DNA of 64,000 bases from Erwinia persicina NBRC 102418. GTDB taxonomy: Bacteria; Pseudomonadota; Gammaproteobacteria; Enterobacterales; Enterobacteriaceae. A model generated the notes under the pieces. It did not search any database. It worked only from the letters and a program-made list of their open reading frames with translations, and was not told the origin of the DNA. Made by a program: the position numbers and the translations under genes. The stretch spans positions 124,001 to 188,000 of the forward strand of contig NZ_BCTN01000009.1 in the NCBI RefSeq assembly GCF_001571305.1. The letters run 5' to 3'. Positions 1 to 8,338 of the stretch are shown here, piece by piece. Numbering within the stretch: the first letter of the stretch is position 1; every line of letters starts with the position of its first letter.

Positions 1-1
1 G

Positions 2-523
2 GGCTGGGTTGACCAGCTCATCTCCCGACTCAACGATATTCTGATGGCCATTCCCACGCTGATCCTGGCGCTGGTCGTGCTGGCAATGTTGCCGAAGACC
101 ATCCCGGTGATTGTCGCCGTACTGGGAATTCTGGAGTCGACCCGCGTGCTGCGCGTGGCGCGATCCCTGGCGCTGGATATTGCCGCTCAGGAGTTTATTG
201 AAGTTGCCCGCCTGCGCGGTGAGCGCCTTGGCTGGGTACTGTGGCGCGAAATTTTGCCGAATGCCTTTACCACGCTGGTGGCCGAATTTGCCCTGCGCTT
301 TATCTTTATCCTGCTGTTTCTGTCGGCGCTGTCATTCCTCGGGCTGGGCATTCAGCCACCGACCGCCGACTGGGGCGGGCTGGCGCGTGATAATAAAGAC
401 GGCATCCTGTTTGGCGTATGGGCGGCCCTGATCCCCGGCGCGGCCATTGCCGTGCTGGCGCTGGCGTTAAACAGCGTTGCAGACTGGCTGTTAAGCCAGC
501 ATAGCCGTAGCTGGCAGGAGTAG
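2..523 (+). CDS. ABC transporter permease, DppC/OppC-type (5' end outside window)
   Basis: Inner-membrane permease of a peptide/nickel-type ABC importer. The reading frame is open from base 2, so the N-terminal part lies outside the window. The visible C-terminal portion has several hydrophobic segments. It contains the EAA-type coupling loop (ESTRVLRVARSLALDIAAQEFIEVARLRGER, near the first third), which docks onto the ATPase, and the FLGLGIQPP...DWG block typical of DppC/OppC relatives. It ends four bases before the ATPase gene at 527, so the two are surely co-transcribed. The substrate cannot be told from this fragment; the binding protein and partner permease must lie upstream. Confidence 0.9.
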   Translation, partial: GWVDQLISRLNDILMAIPTLILALVVLAMLPKTIPVIVAVLGILESTRVLRVARSLALDIAAQEFIEVARLRGERLGWVLWREILPNAFTTLVAEFALRFIFILLFLSALSFLGLGIQPPTADWGGLARDNKDGILFGVWAALIPGAAIAVLALALNSVADWLLSQHSRSWQE

Positions 524-526
524 GAT

Positions 527-2113
527 ATGAACGAACAACCGCTGTTAAGCGTGGAAAAACTGCGTGTCACCGCCGGTCATGCCGTGCTGGTAGACGATAT
601 CTCCTTTACCCTGCGCAAAGGTGAGGTACTGGGACTGATCGGGGAATCTGGGGCCGGCAAGTCGACGATCGGTCAGGCGGTGCTCGGCCACTTTCGTCAT
701 GGCATGACCCTGAGCGGCGGGCAGATCCACTTTGCCGGGCAGACGCTCACCGGACTGTCTGAGCGTCAGTGGCGCAGGATCCGCGGGGCTAAAATTGCTT
801 ATGTGGCGCAGTCGGCCAGCGCCGCGTTTAACCCGGCGAAAAAAATCGGCGAACAGGTGATTGAAAGTGCCCTCCGCCACCGGGTCTTTAACCGGCAGAC
901 CGCTATCCGCCGCGCCGTAGAGATCTTTGCCCAGCTGCAGCTACCGCAGCCGGAGGCCTTTTTCCATCGTTACCCACACCAGGTGTCCGGCGGTCAGCTT
1001 CAGCGGGCGATGATCGCGATGGCCATCTGCGCCGGGCCGGAGCTGATTGTTTTTGATGAACCCACCACCGCGCTGGATGTCACCACCCAGCTGGAAGTGC
1101 TGAAGGCCATCCAGCAGGTTATCCGGTTAACCGGTGTGGCCGCGCTGTATATCAGCCACGATCTGGCGGTGGTCGCCCAGCTCAGTCAGCGCATTATGGT
1201 GCTGCGGCACGGCCGTGAGGTGGAAAGCGGAGAGACGGCGACCCTGCTGGCAGAGCCTGCCGAAGCCTACACCCGCGATCTGTTACACAGCCACGGTGAA
1301 CCGCATGAGCCACGCAGTGCGACACTGCCGCTGCTCAGCGCGCGCGATATCAGTATCCACTATCACGATGCTCCGGTGATCCAGGCGGTATCGCTGGCGG
1401 TCGGGCGCGGGCGCACGCTGGCGCTGATCGGCGAGTCCGGGGCGGGCAAGTCCACGCTTGGCCGGGCGGTCTGCGGGCTGGTGTCCCCGTCTGAGGGCGA
1501 GATCACCTTTAACGGCCAGCGATTGCCGCCGCAGTTACGCCAGCGTTCGCGGCAGCAGATGCAGCAGGTGCAGATGATCCATCAGCACCCTGATACGGCG
1601 CTGAATCCGCGTCTGACCATCGGGCTGCAGATCGAGCGGGCCATGGTCTGCCTGACGGGACTCTCCGCGCCGCAGCGTGAGGCCAGGGTGACGGAACTGC
1701 TGGAAAAAGTCGGACTGTCACCGCTGTTTGCCGGGCGCTATCCGCACGCGCTTTCCGGGGGACAAAAACAGCGCGTCTGCATCGCCCGTGCGCTGGCGGT
1801 AGAACCGTCGCTTATCGTCTGCGATGAACCGACCTCGGCCCTCGATCCGCTGGTCGGACGCGACGTGCTGGCACTGCTGAAAAAGTTACAGGCAGAAACC
1901 GGGGTGTCGCTGCTGTTTATCACCCACGATCTGCACGTGGTGAGGGCAGTGGCGGATGAGGTCATGGTGCTGCGTCACGGTCGGGTGGTGCGACAGGGAC
2001 GGCTGGAGCAGGTGTTCACTGACCCGCTGGATAATTACACCGCCCGGCTGCTGCGCTCCGTACCGGAAATGCGGCCAGGCTGGTTAGCGGAGGTCAGCAC
2101 GCCCGTTACCTGA
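527..2113 (+). CDS. Two-domain ABC transporter ATP-binding protein (peptide/nickel family)
   Basis: A 528-residue cytoplasmic ATPase made of two tandem nucleotide-binding domains, which would power the permease encoded just upstream. Domain 1 has Walker A GESGAGKST near 39-47, signature VSGGQ at 153-157 and Walker B LIVFDE near 173-178. Domain 2 has Walker A near 302-310, signature LSGGQ at 409-413 and Walker B LIVCDE near 429-434. All motifs look intact, so both sites should be active. The D-F pair of classical Dpp/Opp systems is here one polypeptide, as in YejF or GsiA. Length matches YejF-type proteins, but the sequence alone does not fix the substrate. The start is ATG, with a purine-rich stretch just before it. 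Confidence 0.92.
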   Translation: MNEQPLLSVEKLRVTAGHAVLVDDISFTLRKGEVLGLIGESGAGKSTIGQAVLGHFRHGMTLSGGQIHFAGQTLTGLSERQWRRIRGAKIAYVAQSASAAFNPAKKIGEQVIESALRHRVFNRQTAIRRAVEIFAQLQLPQPEAFFHRYPHQVSGGQLQRAMIAMAICAGPELIVFDEPTTALDVTTQLEVLKAIQQVIRLTGVAALYISHDLAVVAQLSQRIMVLRHGREVESGETATLLAEPAEAYTRDLLHSHGEPHEPRSATLPLLSARDISIHYHDAPVIQAVSLAVGRGRTLALIGESGAGKSTLGRAVCGLVSPSEGEITFNGQRLPPQLRQRSRQQMQQVQMIHQHPDTALNPRLTIGLQIERAMVCLTGLSAPQREARVTELLEKVGLSPLFAGRYPHALSGGQKQRVCIARALAVEPSLIVCDEPTSALDPLVGRDVLALLKKLQAETGVSLLFITHDLHVVRAVADEVMVLRHGRVVRQGRLEQVFTDPLDNYTARLLRSVPEMRPGWLAEVSTPVT

Positions 2114-2238
2114 CAGCAGAAAATAAATACGAAAGAAACCGGGAATGGATAAAGTTACGCCGCTGAATGACCGATAACCCTGCTTTGATGGCCGACTCAG
2201 ATCGGCCAGAACATCTGCACATCTTCAGGGGATTCAGG

Positions 2239-3894
2239 ATGACCATTACCAAAAGGCTGTTCGTCATTTTCACCTTACTGGCGCTGTCGTTAATCGCGCT
2301 GTCAGCATATTCCCTCTCGGCATTAAGCGGCTTCCAGTCGCGCTTTGAGTTTGTGCAGGTTAACGCCATTCCCAGCATCAAAGATCTGGATAAAACTATC
2401 GGTGCCGCCAGTGAGCTGCGTCTGGCGCTGTATGAGCATCAGAGTGAAAACGACAGCAGCAAACAGCCTGCAGTTGAGACTAAAATTGAGCAGATTATCG
2501 GCCAGTTAAAAACCCTGACCGATTACTATCTGGCCAATGATATTTCCAGCGATACGGATCGCGCTATGACGCAGGATGCGCTGAACAGCATTACGCTGAT
2601 TCAGGCTGCTCTGCCAGAATTTATCACTGCGTCTCGTTCGCATGACGACGCCCGTTCGCTGCCGCTGCTGCAGGGTGAAAGCGGGGTGGGGGCTGCCGTC
2701 CGTAAGTTATCAGCAGGCCTGCAGGCTCAGATCCAACTGAATATCGATGCCAGTAATGAGCTGCGTCGGGAGAATACGGAGATCTACGGCAACGTGTTCT
2801 GGGGGGTAATGATTTTCTCCGGCACGGCGATTATCGTGCTGGGGCTGCTGGCCATCAAAACCATCTTCAGCGTGCGTAACAGCCTGAACGGTATGCAGAA
2901 CCTGATGGTGCTGGTCAGCGAGTCGCTTGATCTCAGCAAGCAGGCAGATGCCACGCGCAACGACGAAATTGGTAAAACGGCCGCCGCGTTTAACAGCCTG
3001 ATGGCCCGCGTCTCCGGCGTGCTGGGGTCGGTAACTTCTTCCGCCCAGTCGGTCAGTTCTGCCTCAACCCAGATTGCTGCGGGTAATGAAGATCTGTCGG
3101 CGCGTACTGAAGAGCAGGCGGCCTCTCTGGAGCAGACTTCAGCCAGTATCAGTACCCTTAACGATACGGTGAAACAGAGCGCTGAAAATGCCCGTCAGGC
3201 CAGTTCGCTCGCCAGCACCGCTAATGACCTGTCTGTCCACAGCGGTAATGCTGTCGCGGCGATGGTCGGTACAATGGAAAAAATTAAAACCAGCTCCAGC
3301 AAAATCTCTGATATCACCGGGCTGATCGAAGGCATCGCCTTCCAGACCAATATTCTGGCACTGAACGCGGCGGTAGAAGCTGCCCGTGCCGGGGAGCAGG
3401 GGCGCGGTTTTGCAGTGGTCGCCAGCGAAGTGCGCAACCTGGCGCAGCGCTCGTCCACGGCGGCACGTGAAATCAAAGATCTGATTGCCACCTCGGCGCA
3501 GCTGGTGGAAAGCGGTTCGGTGCAGGCAGCAGACGTGGGTGAGAATATGGCGAAAGTGCAGGGGTCAATTCGTCAGGTTGCCGATATTGTCGGGGAAATG
3601 GCGGCTGCCACCACGGAACAGAGCCAGGGTATCGAACAGGTGCATCTGGCGATTGGTCAGATGGATACGGTGACCCAGCAGAACGCCGCACTGGTGGAAG
3701 AAGCTTCAGCGGCCTCGCAGTCGTTGCAGGAGCAGGCATCCACACTGAATCAGCTGGTATCGGCATTCCGTCTTCAGGCCGACCGCCGCGTTCCGGTGGA
3801 GCTGGCAGCGAAGAAAGTTCCGGCCATTGCACCGGCAGCACGGCTGGCAAAACCGGCCGCCGCTGCGGTAGACGATAACTGGAGCTCCTTCTAA
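2239..3894 (+). CDS. Methyl-accepting chemotaxis protein
   Basis: Transmembrane chemoreceptor of about 551 residues. I chose the ATG at 2239, not the upstream ATG at 2167, because a purine-rich AGGGG lies about eight bases before it and the protein then begins directly with a membrane segment (residues 6-24). A periplasmic helical ligand domain follows, then a second membrane segment near 187-209, a HAMP region, and the highly conserved signalling hairpin (near 361-406, with the GIAFQTNILALNAAVEAARAGE core). The last five residues, NWSSF, resemble the CheR/CheB-tethering pentapeptide NWETF. The ligand is unknown. The gene is isolated, with no che or flagellar genes in the window. Confidence 0.93.
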   Translation: MTITKRLFVIFTLLALSLIALSAYSLSALSGFQSRFEFVQVNAIPSIKDLDKTIGAASELRLALYEHQSENDSSKQPAVETKIEQIIGQLKTLTDYYLANDISSDTDRAMTQDALNSITLIQAALPEFITASRSHDDARSLPLLQGESGVGAAVRKLSAGLQAQIQLNIDASNELRRENTEIYGNVFWGVMIFSGTAIIVLGLLAIKTIFSVRNSLNGMQNLMVLVSESLDLSKQADATRNDEIGKTAAAFNSLMARVSGVLGSVTSSAQSVSSASTQIAAGNEDLSARTEEQAASLEQTSASISTLNDTVKQSAENARQASSLASTANDLSVHSGNAVAAMVGTMEKIKTSSSKISDITGLIEGIAFQTNILALNAAVEAARAGEQGRGFAVVASEVRNLAQRSSTAAREIKDLIATSAQLVESGSVQAADVGENMAKVQGSIRQVADIVGEMAAATTEQSQGIEQVHLAIGQMDTVTQQNAALVEEASAASQSLQEQASTLNQLVSAFRLQADRRVPVELAAKKVPAIAPAARLAKPAAAAVDDNWSSF

Positions 3895-4039
3895 ACCGGA
3901 CGGGCTGACCGGCGCAGCAGGAAACACAGGAGGCCGATCGCGGTAGCGGTCCGCCCTTTTGCCTTACCTGCTGACGGTCACTCTGTCTGCCTACTGACGC
4001 CGTGGCTGCGGGGTGTTTCAGACCCGCACCACCCGACGT

Positions 4040-5182
4040 TTATGCTTCCACGCAGAAGGCCTGTTCCAGCAGCCAGCGCTGTTGATCCCTGCTCCAGCTC
4101 ACCAGGCTGTTCTTGCTGTTAGATCGCGCCAGGATCCAGTCGGTATCTCCGGCGCTCAGGGCGGGGGGCGACTGCCAGAAGGGCATGATCGCATTGGCGG
4201 TCAGCCAGCTGGCGAGCCGTAACGCCGGCGAGCCCTCTGGCCGGGAAAACAGCGCAGCATCCAGCTGTTGCATCAGTACGACCTGCTGAGGGTGATCGCT
4301 TTCACTCAGCATCTGCAGGAACGGCAGCAGCAGGCGGCCACACACTTCCCCATGATGGTAATCCCGGATAGCACCCAGCTCGCCGGCAATGCCGTGGATC
4401 ACCCCCAGCCCGGCCATACTCAGGCTCTGGCCACCCAGCCACGACGCCATCATCATCTGTTCCCGCGCCTCATCTCCCGCTGCGTCATCCCGGTTAAAGG
4501 CCGCCCAGCCGCGCATAAAGGCCTGCATTCCGCTGATGGCCGTCTGACGGGTAAAGGCATTACCGCTGTTGGAGAGATAGGCTTCGAACAGATGGGTAAA
4601 GGCGTCGATCCCGCAGCAGGCCAGCACGCGGTCAGAGGCCCCGCGCAGCAGATCCGGGTCGAGCACGGCCACCGGCGGTACGAAGTTCGCATGACGCAGC
4701 GAAGCCTTCACATTCAGTGTGGTTTTATCGGTGATCACCGCATTTTGCGTGACCTCGCTACCGGTTCCGGCGGTGGTCGGGACGGCAATCAGCGGCAGCG
4801 TGGCCCCGCTGACGGCGGTATCGCCCACTTTTTCCAGATAGCGCAGGGTTGGCAGCGGATGCTGACTCAGGGCGGCCACAGCTTTTGCTGCGTCCAGTAC
4901 GCTTCCGCCACCAATGGCCAGCACCCGCGCGGCCTTGCCCCGCCAGCGGGCTACCCAGGCGTCAATCTCGTCCGGGGAGGCTTCATGGCTGACCCGCTCA
5001 ATGCCACACAGCAGCGGCTCCAGCTCGGCCTTCATCTGCTGCCAGGCACTGCCGTTAAGAAACGACTGCCCGCAAAACAGCACGGTTGGCAGCGCCGGAT
5101 CCTTCAGCAGGGGGATCAGCTGTTGCACGCTCCCACGGCCAAAAAAGGTGTGTCGGTTGGTAATCAGTTGACGGATGGACAT
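4040..5182 (-). CDS. Iron-containing alcohol dehydrogenase family protein
   Basis: Cytoplasmic NAD(P)-dependent group III (iron) alcohol dehydrogenase, 380 residues with the start at 5182. The frame is open upstream to 5398, but those residues are low in quality and overlap the neighbouring lipoprotein gene, and the family begins close to this methionine. The nucleotide motif GGGSVLDAAK is at 91-100, the family signature PTTAGTGSE near 135-143, and metal ligands D193, H197, H263 and H277 are all present. It should therefore be catalytically competent. Substrate is unknown. It lies 19 bases downstream of a small lipoprotein gene and may share its transcript. Confidence 0.85.
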   Translation of the reverse strand: MSIRQLITNRHTFFGRGSVQQLIPLLKDPALPTVLFCGQSFLNGSAWQQMKAELEPLLCGIERVSHEASPDEIDAWVARWRGKAARVLAIGGGSVLDAAKAVAALSQHPLPTLRYLEKVGDTAVSGATLPLIAVPTTAGTGSEVTQNAVITDKTTLNVKASLRHANFVPPVAVLDPDLLRGASDRVLACCGIDAFTHLFEAYLSNSGNAFTRQTAISGMQAFMRGWAAFNRDDAAGDEAREQMMMASWLGGQSLSMAGLGVIHGIAGELGAIRDYHHGEVCGRLLLPFLQMLSESDHPQQVVLMQQLDAALFSRPEGSPALRLASWLTANAIMPFWQSPPALSAGDTDWILARSNSKNSLVSWSRDQQRWLLEQAFCVEA

Positions 5183-5201
5183 CAGCAGAAGCACTCGCAG
5201 G

Positions 5202-5534
5202 TTAAGGGCAGGTAAAGGTGATTGCCTGGTCGGTCGGGGCGTTAATGACAGCGAAACGGTGATCGGAAATACGCTGTGCCAGCCAGCCATCCGCGGTGGT
5301 CGCGGAAGGAATATAGCGCTGGCGATCGCTGGACAGCAGCGGGCCGCTGTCGAGTTGACGATCCGGCAGGGCAACCGAGAAGGAGTTGAAACGATCAATA
5401 ATCATTGCCTGAACGCTGCCACGGGGCTGGCCGCTGAGGGTCTGAATGTCGCCACTGCATTCACGGCCCTGATAACCGGATGAGCAGCCGTTAAGCAACA
5501 GCAGCAGCGCCGACGCCAGTAGAGTGCGCATCAT
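5202..5534 (-). CDS. Small putative lipoprotein
   Basis: The product is about 110 residues and unrecognised. It begins MMRTLLASALLLLLNGC, a short signal peptide ending in a lipobox (L-N-G-C), so it is probably lipid-anchored. The mature part has a cysteine pair (C at the extreme C-terminus and one near the middle of the first third) and no recognised domain. The start could be either of the two adjacent ATGs at 5534 and 5531; the frame is open further upstream to 5696, but only these starts give a signal peptide. It precedes the alcohol dehydrogenase gene on the same strand. Function not assigned. Confidence 0.65.
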   Translation of the reverse strand: MMRTLLASALLLLLNGCSSGYQGRECSGDIQTLSGQPRGSVQAMIIDRFNSFSVALPDRQLDSGPLLSSDRQRYIPSATTADGWLAQRISDHRFAVINAPTDQAITFTCP

Positions 5535-5728
5535 CGTCTGCGGTAAGGGGAAATGCGGTAACGGCCAGCGTCCTGAAAACGGCATAGTACATCCTGTTGG
5601 TTGAGGTTCCACATAGGGTGTTATGCGAATGATTATAGCCCGGCGTCTCATCGCCGTCATGGTGTTGTCATGCCTTAACTGAGAGTTAGCGTTCACTATC
5701 TCTGCACGACTGCGTTTTCAATACCCCC

Positions 5729-5750
5729 TCACTTTGTAACGTTAAAGTGA
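5729..5750. promoter_or_regulatory. Inverted repeat, candidate operator
   Basis: Arms TCACTTT and AAAGTGA are exact complements separated by eight bases. It lies in the divergent intergenic region upstream of the TonB-dependent receptor gene and of the lipoprotein gene. The binding protein is unknown. Confidence 0.35.
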
Positions 5751-5816
5751 ATCAATTTAGTTAAACCGTTAACAATAGTTCGCAAGCAAATTAATGAGTG
5801 CTACAATCGCCCGCGT

Positions 5817-5838
5817 TTTGTGACTTGCGTCACATTAG
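5817..5838. promoter_or_regulatory. Consensus CRP (cAMP receptor protein) binding site
   Basis: The core is TGTGA, CTTGCG, TCACA: both half-sites match the E. coli CRP consensus exactly with the correct six-base spacer. The flanks TTT and TTA fit the AT-rich preference. It lies about 210 bases before the receptor start and 280 before the divergent lipoprotein start. No -10 element sits at the canonical -41.5 or -61.5 distance, so which gene it controls is open. Confidence 0.65.
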
Positions 5839-6050
5839 CACCCTCAGTAACGCGCCGCGGGCAGAGAAAAAGAGTGGCTGCGCGTTACAGAGAGTTTTTG
5901 CTCATGCCGTAAGCAAAATGCCTCAGGGGTTATATACTTTTTGGGGTTGCCAGGCTGGGCAAGACCGTTTTACGTCAGGGAATGTCGGACGCTTACCGGG
6001 CGGAGCCGGGTGAGATTTTTTGTATCTTTTATCCACATCGAATAATTCTT

Positions 6051-8198
6051 GTGATTAATAAAACTTCTGCTGTTGTTTTAACACCGCTGTTCCTGCTGTC
6101 ACCCGTTGCTGTCAACGCTGCACAGCCTGCCGCCGTGACCGCGTCGGGCGAGGCACCGTCGCTGATGGTGATAAAGCAGCGCGAAGGGCTGTCCGAACTG
6201 GACACCCCGGCGGCCGTCAGCGTGGTGGACGGTGATGACCTGCGTGGCACCAACGCCCGGGTAAATCTGTCTGAAAATCTTGGCAGCGTGCCGGGCCTGC
6301 AAATTCAGAACCGTCAGAACTATGCTCAGGATTTGCAACTCTCCGTGCGCGGCTTCGGCAGCCGATCCATGTACGGCGTTCGCGGCGTGCGGCTGTATGT
6401 GGATGGCATCCCGGCCACGATGCCCGACGGGCAGGGGCAGACGTCAAACATCGATATCAACTCGGTGGGCAAGGTAGAAGTGCTGCGCGGGCCTTACTCT
6501 GCACTGTATGGCAATGCCTCCGGTGGCGTGGTGAATATTGATACCACCACCGGCAGCCAGCCGGCCATGCTGGAAGCGGGCACCTACTTTGGCAGCTTTG
6601 GTTCCTGGCGCAACAGCGTAAAAGCCAGCGGTGCTACCGGTGATGGCACGCAGGCGGGGGATGTCAATTACACCCTCTCCGGTTCCCGCTTTACCACCCA
6701 CGGCTTCCGCGATCACAGCGGCACGCAGAAAAGCCTGGGCAACGGGAAGCTCGGCGTGCGGCTTGACGACGTCAGCACGCTGACGCTGATGTTTAACAGC
6801 GTTTCCGTCGATGCCAACGATCCGGGTGGACTGACGCAGGCCGAATATCAGGCCAGTCCGCGGCAGTCGCCGCGCGGCGATAACTTTAATACGCGGAAAA
6901 GCCTGGATCAGACTCAGGTCGGTCTGCGCTACCAGCGGGAAATGAGCGACAGGGATCAGCTGACGCTGACCACCTGGCACGGTGAACGTCACACCACGCA
7001 ATATCAGTCCATCCCCAAAGTTTTTCAGCAGCCAGCCACTTACCCCGGTGGGGTGATCGTGCTGGAGCGTAAATATCAAGGGGTGGATACCCGCTGGAAG
7101 CACGACGGACAGCTCGGCTCTGTGCCGGTAACGCTGATTGGCGGTCTTGATTATGAAACCATGACCGAACGCCGTCAGGGCTTCCAGAACTACAACACCG
7201 TGAACGGCGTTGACCAGTTTGGTGAGAAGGGTGAGCAGCGCCGCAACGAGAAGAACACTATGTGGAACCTCGACCCCTATCTGCAAACCAGCTGGCAGTT
7301 GACGCCGAAATGGACGCTGGATGCCGGTCTGCGTTACAGCACGGTGAACTTTGATTCCACCGACTATTATATAACCAGCGTGAATGGCGATGACAGCGGC
7401 AGCGCGCGCTACCATAAGCTGCTGCCGATGGGGTCGCTTAATTATGCCGTCACCGGGGCGTGGAACCTTTATGCTTCGGCCGGTCGCGGATTCGAAACCC
7501 CGACCATTAACGAGCTGTCATACCGTTCAACCTCCGGTTTACAGACGGGCCTGAACCTGGGTCTGAAGCCGGCCACCAGCGATACCGTTGAGTTGGGTAG
7601 CAAAACCCGCATCGGCTTCGGTCTGCTGACCGCCGCCGTGTTCCAGACCAATACCGACAACGAGCTGGTGGTGGATGACAGTCAAGGGGGACGTGCGGTG
7701 TACAAAAATGCCGGAGAAACCCGTCGCCGTGGCCTGGAGCTGGGCTTCGATCAGCAGTTTGCGATGGACTGGCATCTGAAGCTGGCGTGGACGCTGCTGG
7801 ATGCCACCTACCGCAATGACACCTGCAATGCGTCAGGAACCCGCTGTACACCGGCGGGCAACCGCCTGCCGGGGATTGCGCGCAATATGGGTTATGCCTC
7901 TCTGGCTTATGCGCCGGAAAGCGGCTGGCACGCCGGGGCCGATATCCGTTATATGAGCGACATCCAGGCGAATGACGCGAACGATGCGCAGGCACCGTCC
8001 TACGCGGTGACCAGCCTGAATACCGGCTACCGTTTCAACTGGAGCCAGTGGTCGCTCGATCTGTTTGGCCGCGTGGATAACCTGTTTGACCGCCAGTATG
8101 TCGGCTCGGTGATCGTTAACGAAGGTAATAACCGTTACTACGAACCGGCGCCGGGACGTAACTGGGGCGGCGGTGCAACGCTGGTTTACCAGTTCTGA
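6051..8198 (+). CDS. pqqU: TonB-dependent outer-membrane receptor, PqqU/YncD-like
   Basis: Outer-membrane beta-barrel receptor powered by TonB, about 715 residues from the GTG at 6051. That start gives a clean signal peptide (VINKTSAVVLTPLFLLSPVAVNA, then AQP), while the ATG at 5982 adds 23 residues unlike a signal. The plug domain follows with SVRGFGSRSMYGVRGVRLYVDGIP and the VEVLRGPYSALYGNASGGVVNI block. The C-terminus is VYQF, ending in phenylalanine as barrel proteins do. The plug resembles E. coli YncD, now PqqU, the receptor for pyrroloquinoline quinone. The next gene on the same strand is gcd, whose enzyme needs PQQ, which supports that substrate. The symbol is an inference; another siderophore-like ligand is possible. 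Confidence 0.8.
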   Translation: MINKTSAVVLTPLFLLSPVAVNAAQPAAVTASGEAPSLMVIKQREGLSELDTPAAVSVVDGDDLRGTNARVNLSENLGSVPGLQIQNRQNYAQDLQLSVRGFGSRSMYGVRGVRLYVDGIPATMPDGQGQTSNIDINSVGKVEVLRGPYSALYGNASGGVVNIDTTTGSQPAMLEAGTYFGSFGSWRNSVKASGATGDGTQAGDVNYTLSGSRFTTHGFRDHSGTQKSLGNGKLGVRLDDVSTLTLMFNSVSVDANDPGGLTQAEYQASPRQSPRGDNFNTRKSLDQTQVGLRYQREMSDRDQLTLTTWHGERHTTQYQSIPKVFQQPATYPGGVIVLERKYQGVDTRWKHDGQLGSVPVTLIGGLDYETMTERRQGFQNYNTVNGVDQFGEKGEQRRNEKNTMWNLDPYLQTSWQLTPKWTLDAGLRYSTVNFDSTDYYITSVNGDDSGSARYHKLLPMGSLNYAVTGAWNLYASAGRGFETPTINELSYRSTSGLQTGLNLGLKPATSDTVELGSKTRIGFGLLTAAVFQTNTDNELVVDDSQGGRAVYKNAGETRRRGLELGFDQQFAMDWHLKLAWTLLDATYRNDTCNASGTRCTPAGNRLPGIARNMGYASLAYAPESGWHAGADIRYMSDIQANDANDAQAPSYAVTSLNTGYRFNWSQWSLDLFGRVDNLFDRQYVGSVIVNEGNNRYYEPAPGRNWGGGATLVYQF

Positions 8199-8213
8199 AA
8201 AGAATCCAGTAAC

Positions 8214-8235
8214 CACCTGCTGGTTACAGCAGGTG
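8214..8235 (+). other. Stem-loop between receptor gene and gcd
   Basis: CACCTGCTG and CAGCAGGTG form a perfect nine-pair stem with a GTTA loop, starting 16 bases after the receptor stop. An A-rich tract, not a T tract, follows, so this is not a standard terminator. It may be a 3' end stabiliser or processing site. The gcd leader (8236-8338) follows. Confidence 0.5.
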
Positions 8236-8338
8236 AAAAACACCCGATGGATAGGCAACACAAGACGGGTATTTGAAAAGATCGGGCTGACGCTGTCACG
8301 CCCAATCGATGACTTTAAATTTTGGTAAGGTTCAAACT

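Larger units (their letters stand above)
5535..6050. other. Intergenic region between divergent lipoprotein and TonB-receptor genes
   Basis: About 500 bases with no convincing gene. It carries divergent control sequences: an AT-rich block with a perfect inverted repeat (TCACTTT, 8-base spacer, AAAGTGA, 5729-5750), a consensus CRP site (5817-5838) and a possible -10 element TATACT at 5933-5938. A 71-codon open frame starting at 5798 was judged spurious. Confidence 0.6.

Noticed and set aside
4268-5215. 315-codon plus-strand frame
   Set aside because: It lies antisense to the iron-containing alcohol dehydrogenase, whose motifs are complete; low-complexity His/Gln/Arg composition is typical of a mirror frame.
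6444-7415. 323-codon minus-strand frame
   Set aside because: Antisense to the TonB-dependent receptor, no family motif and no ribosome-binding site.
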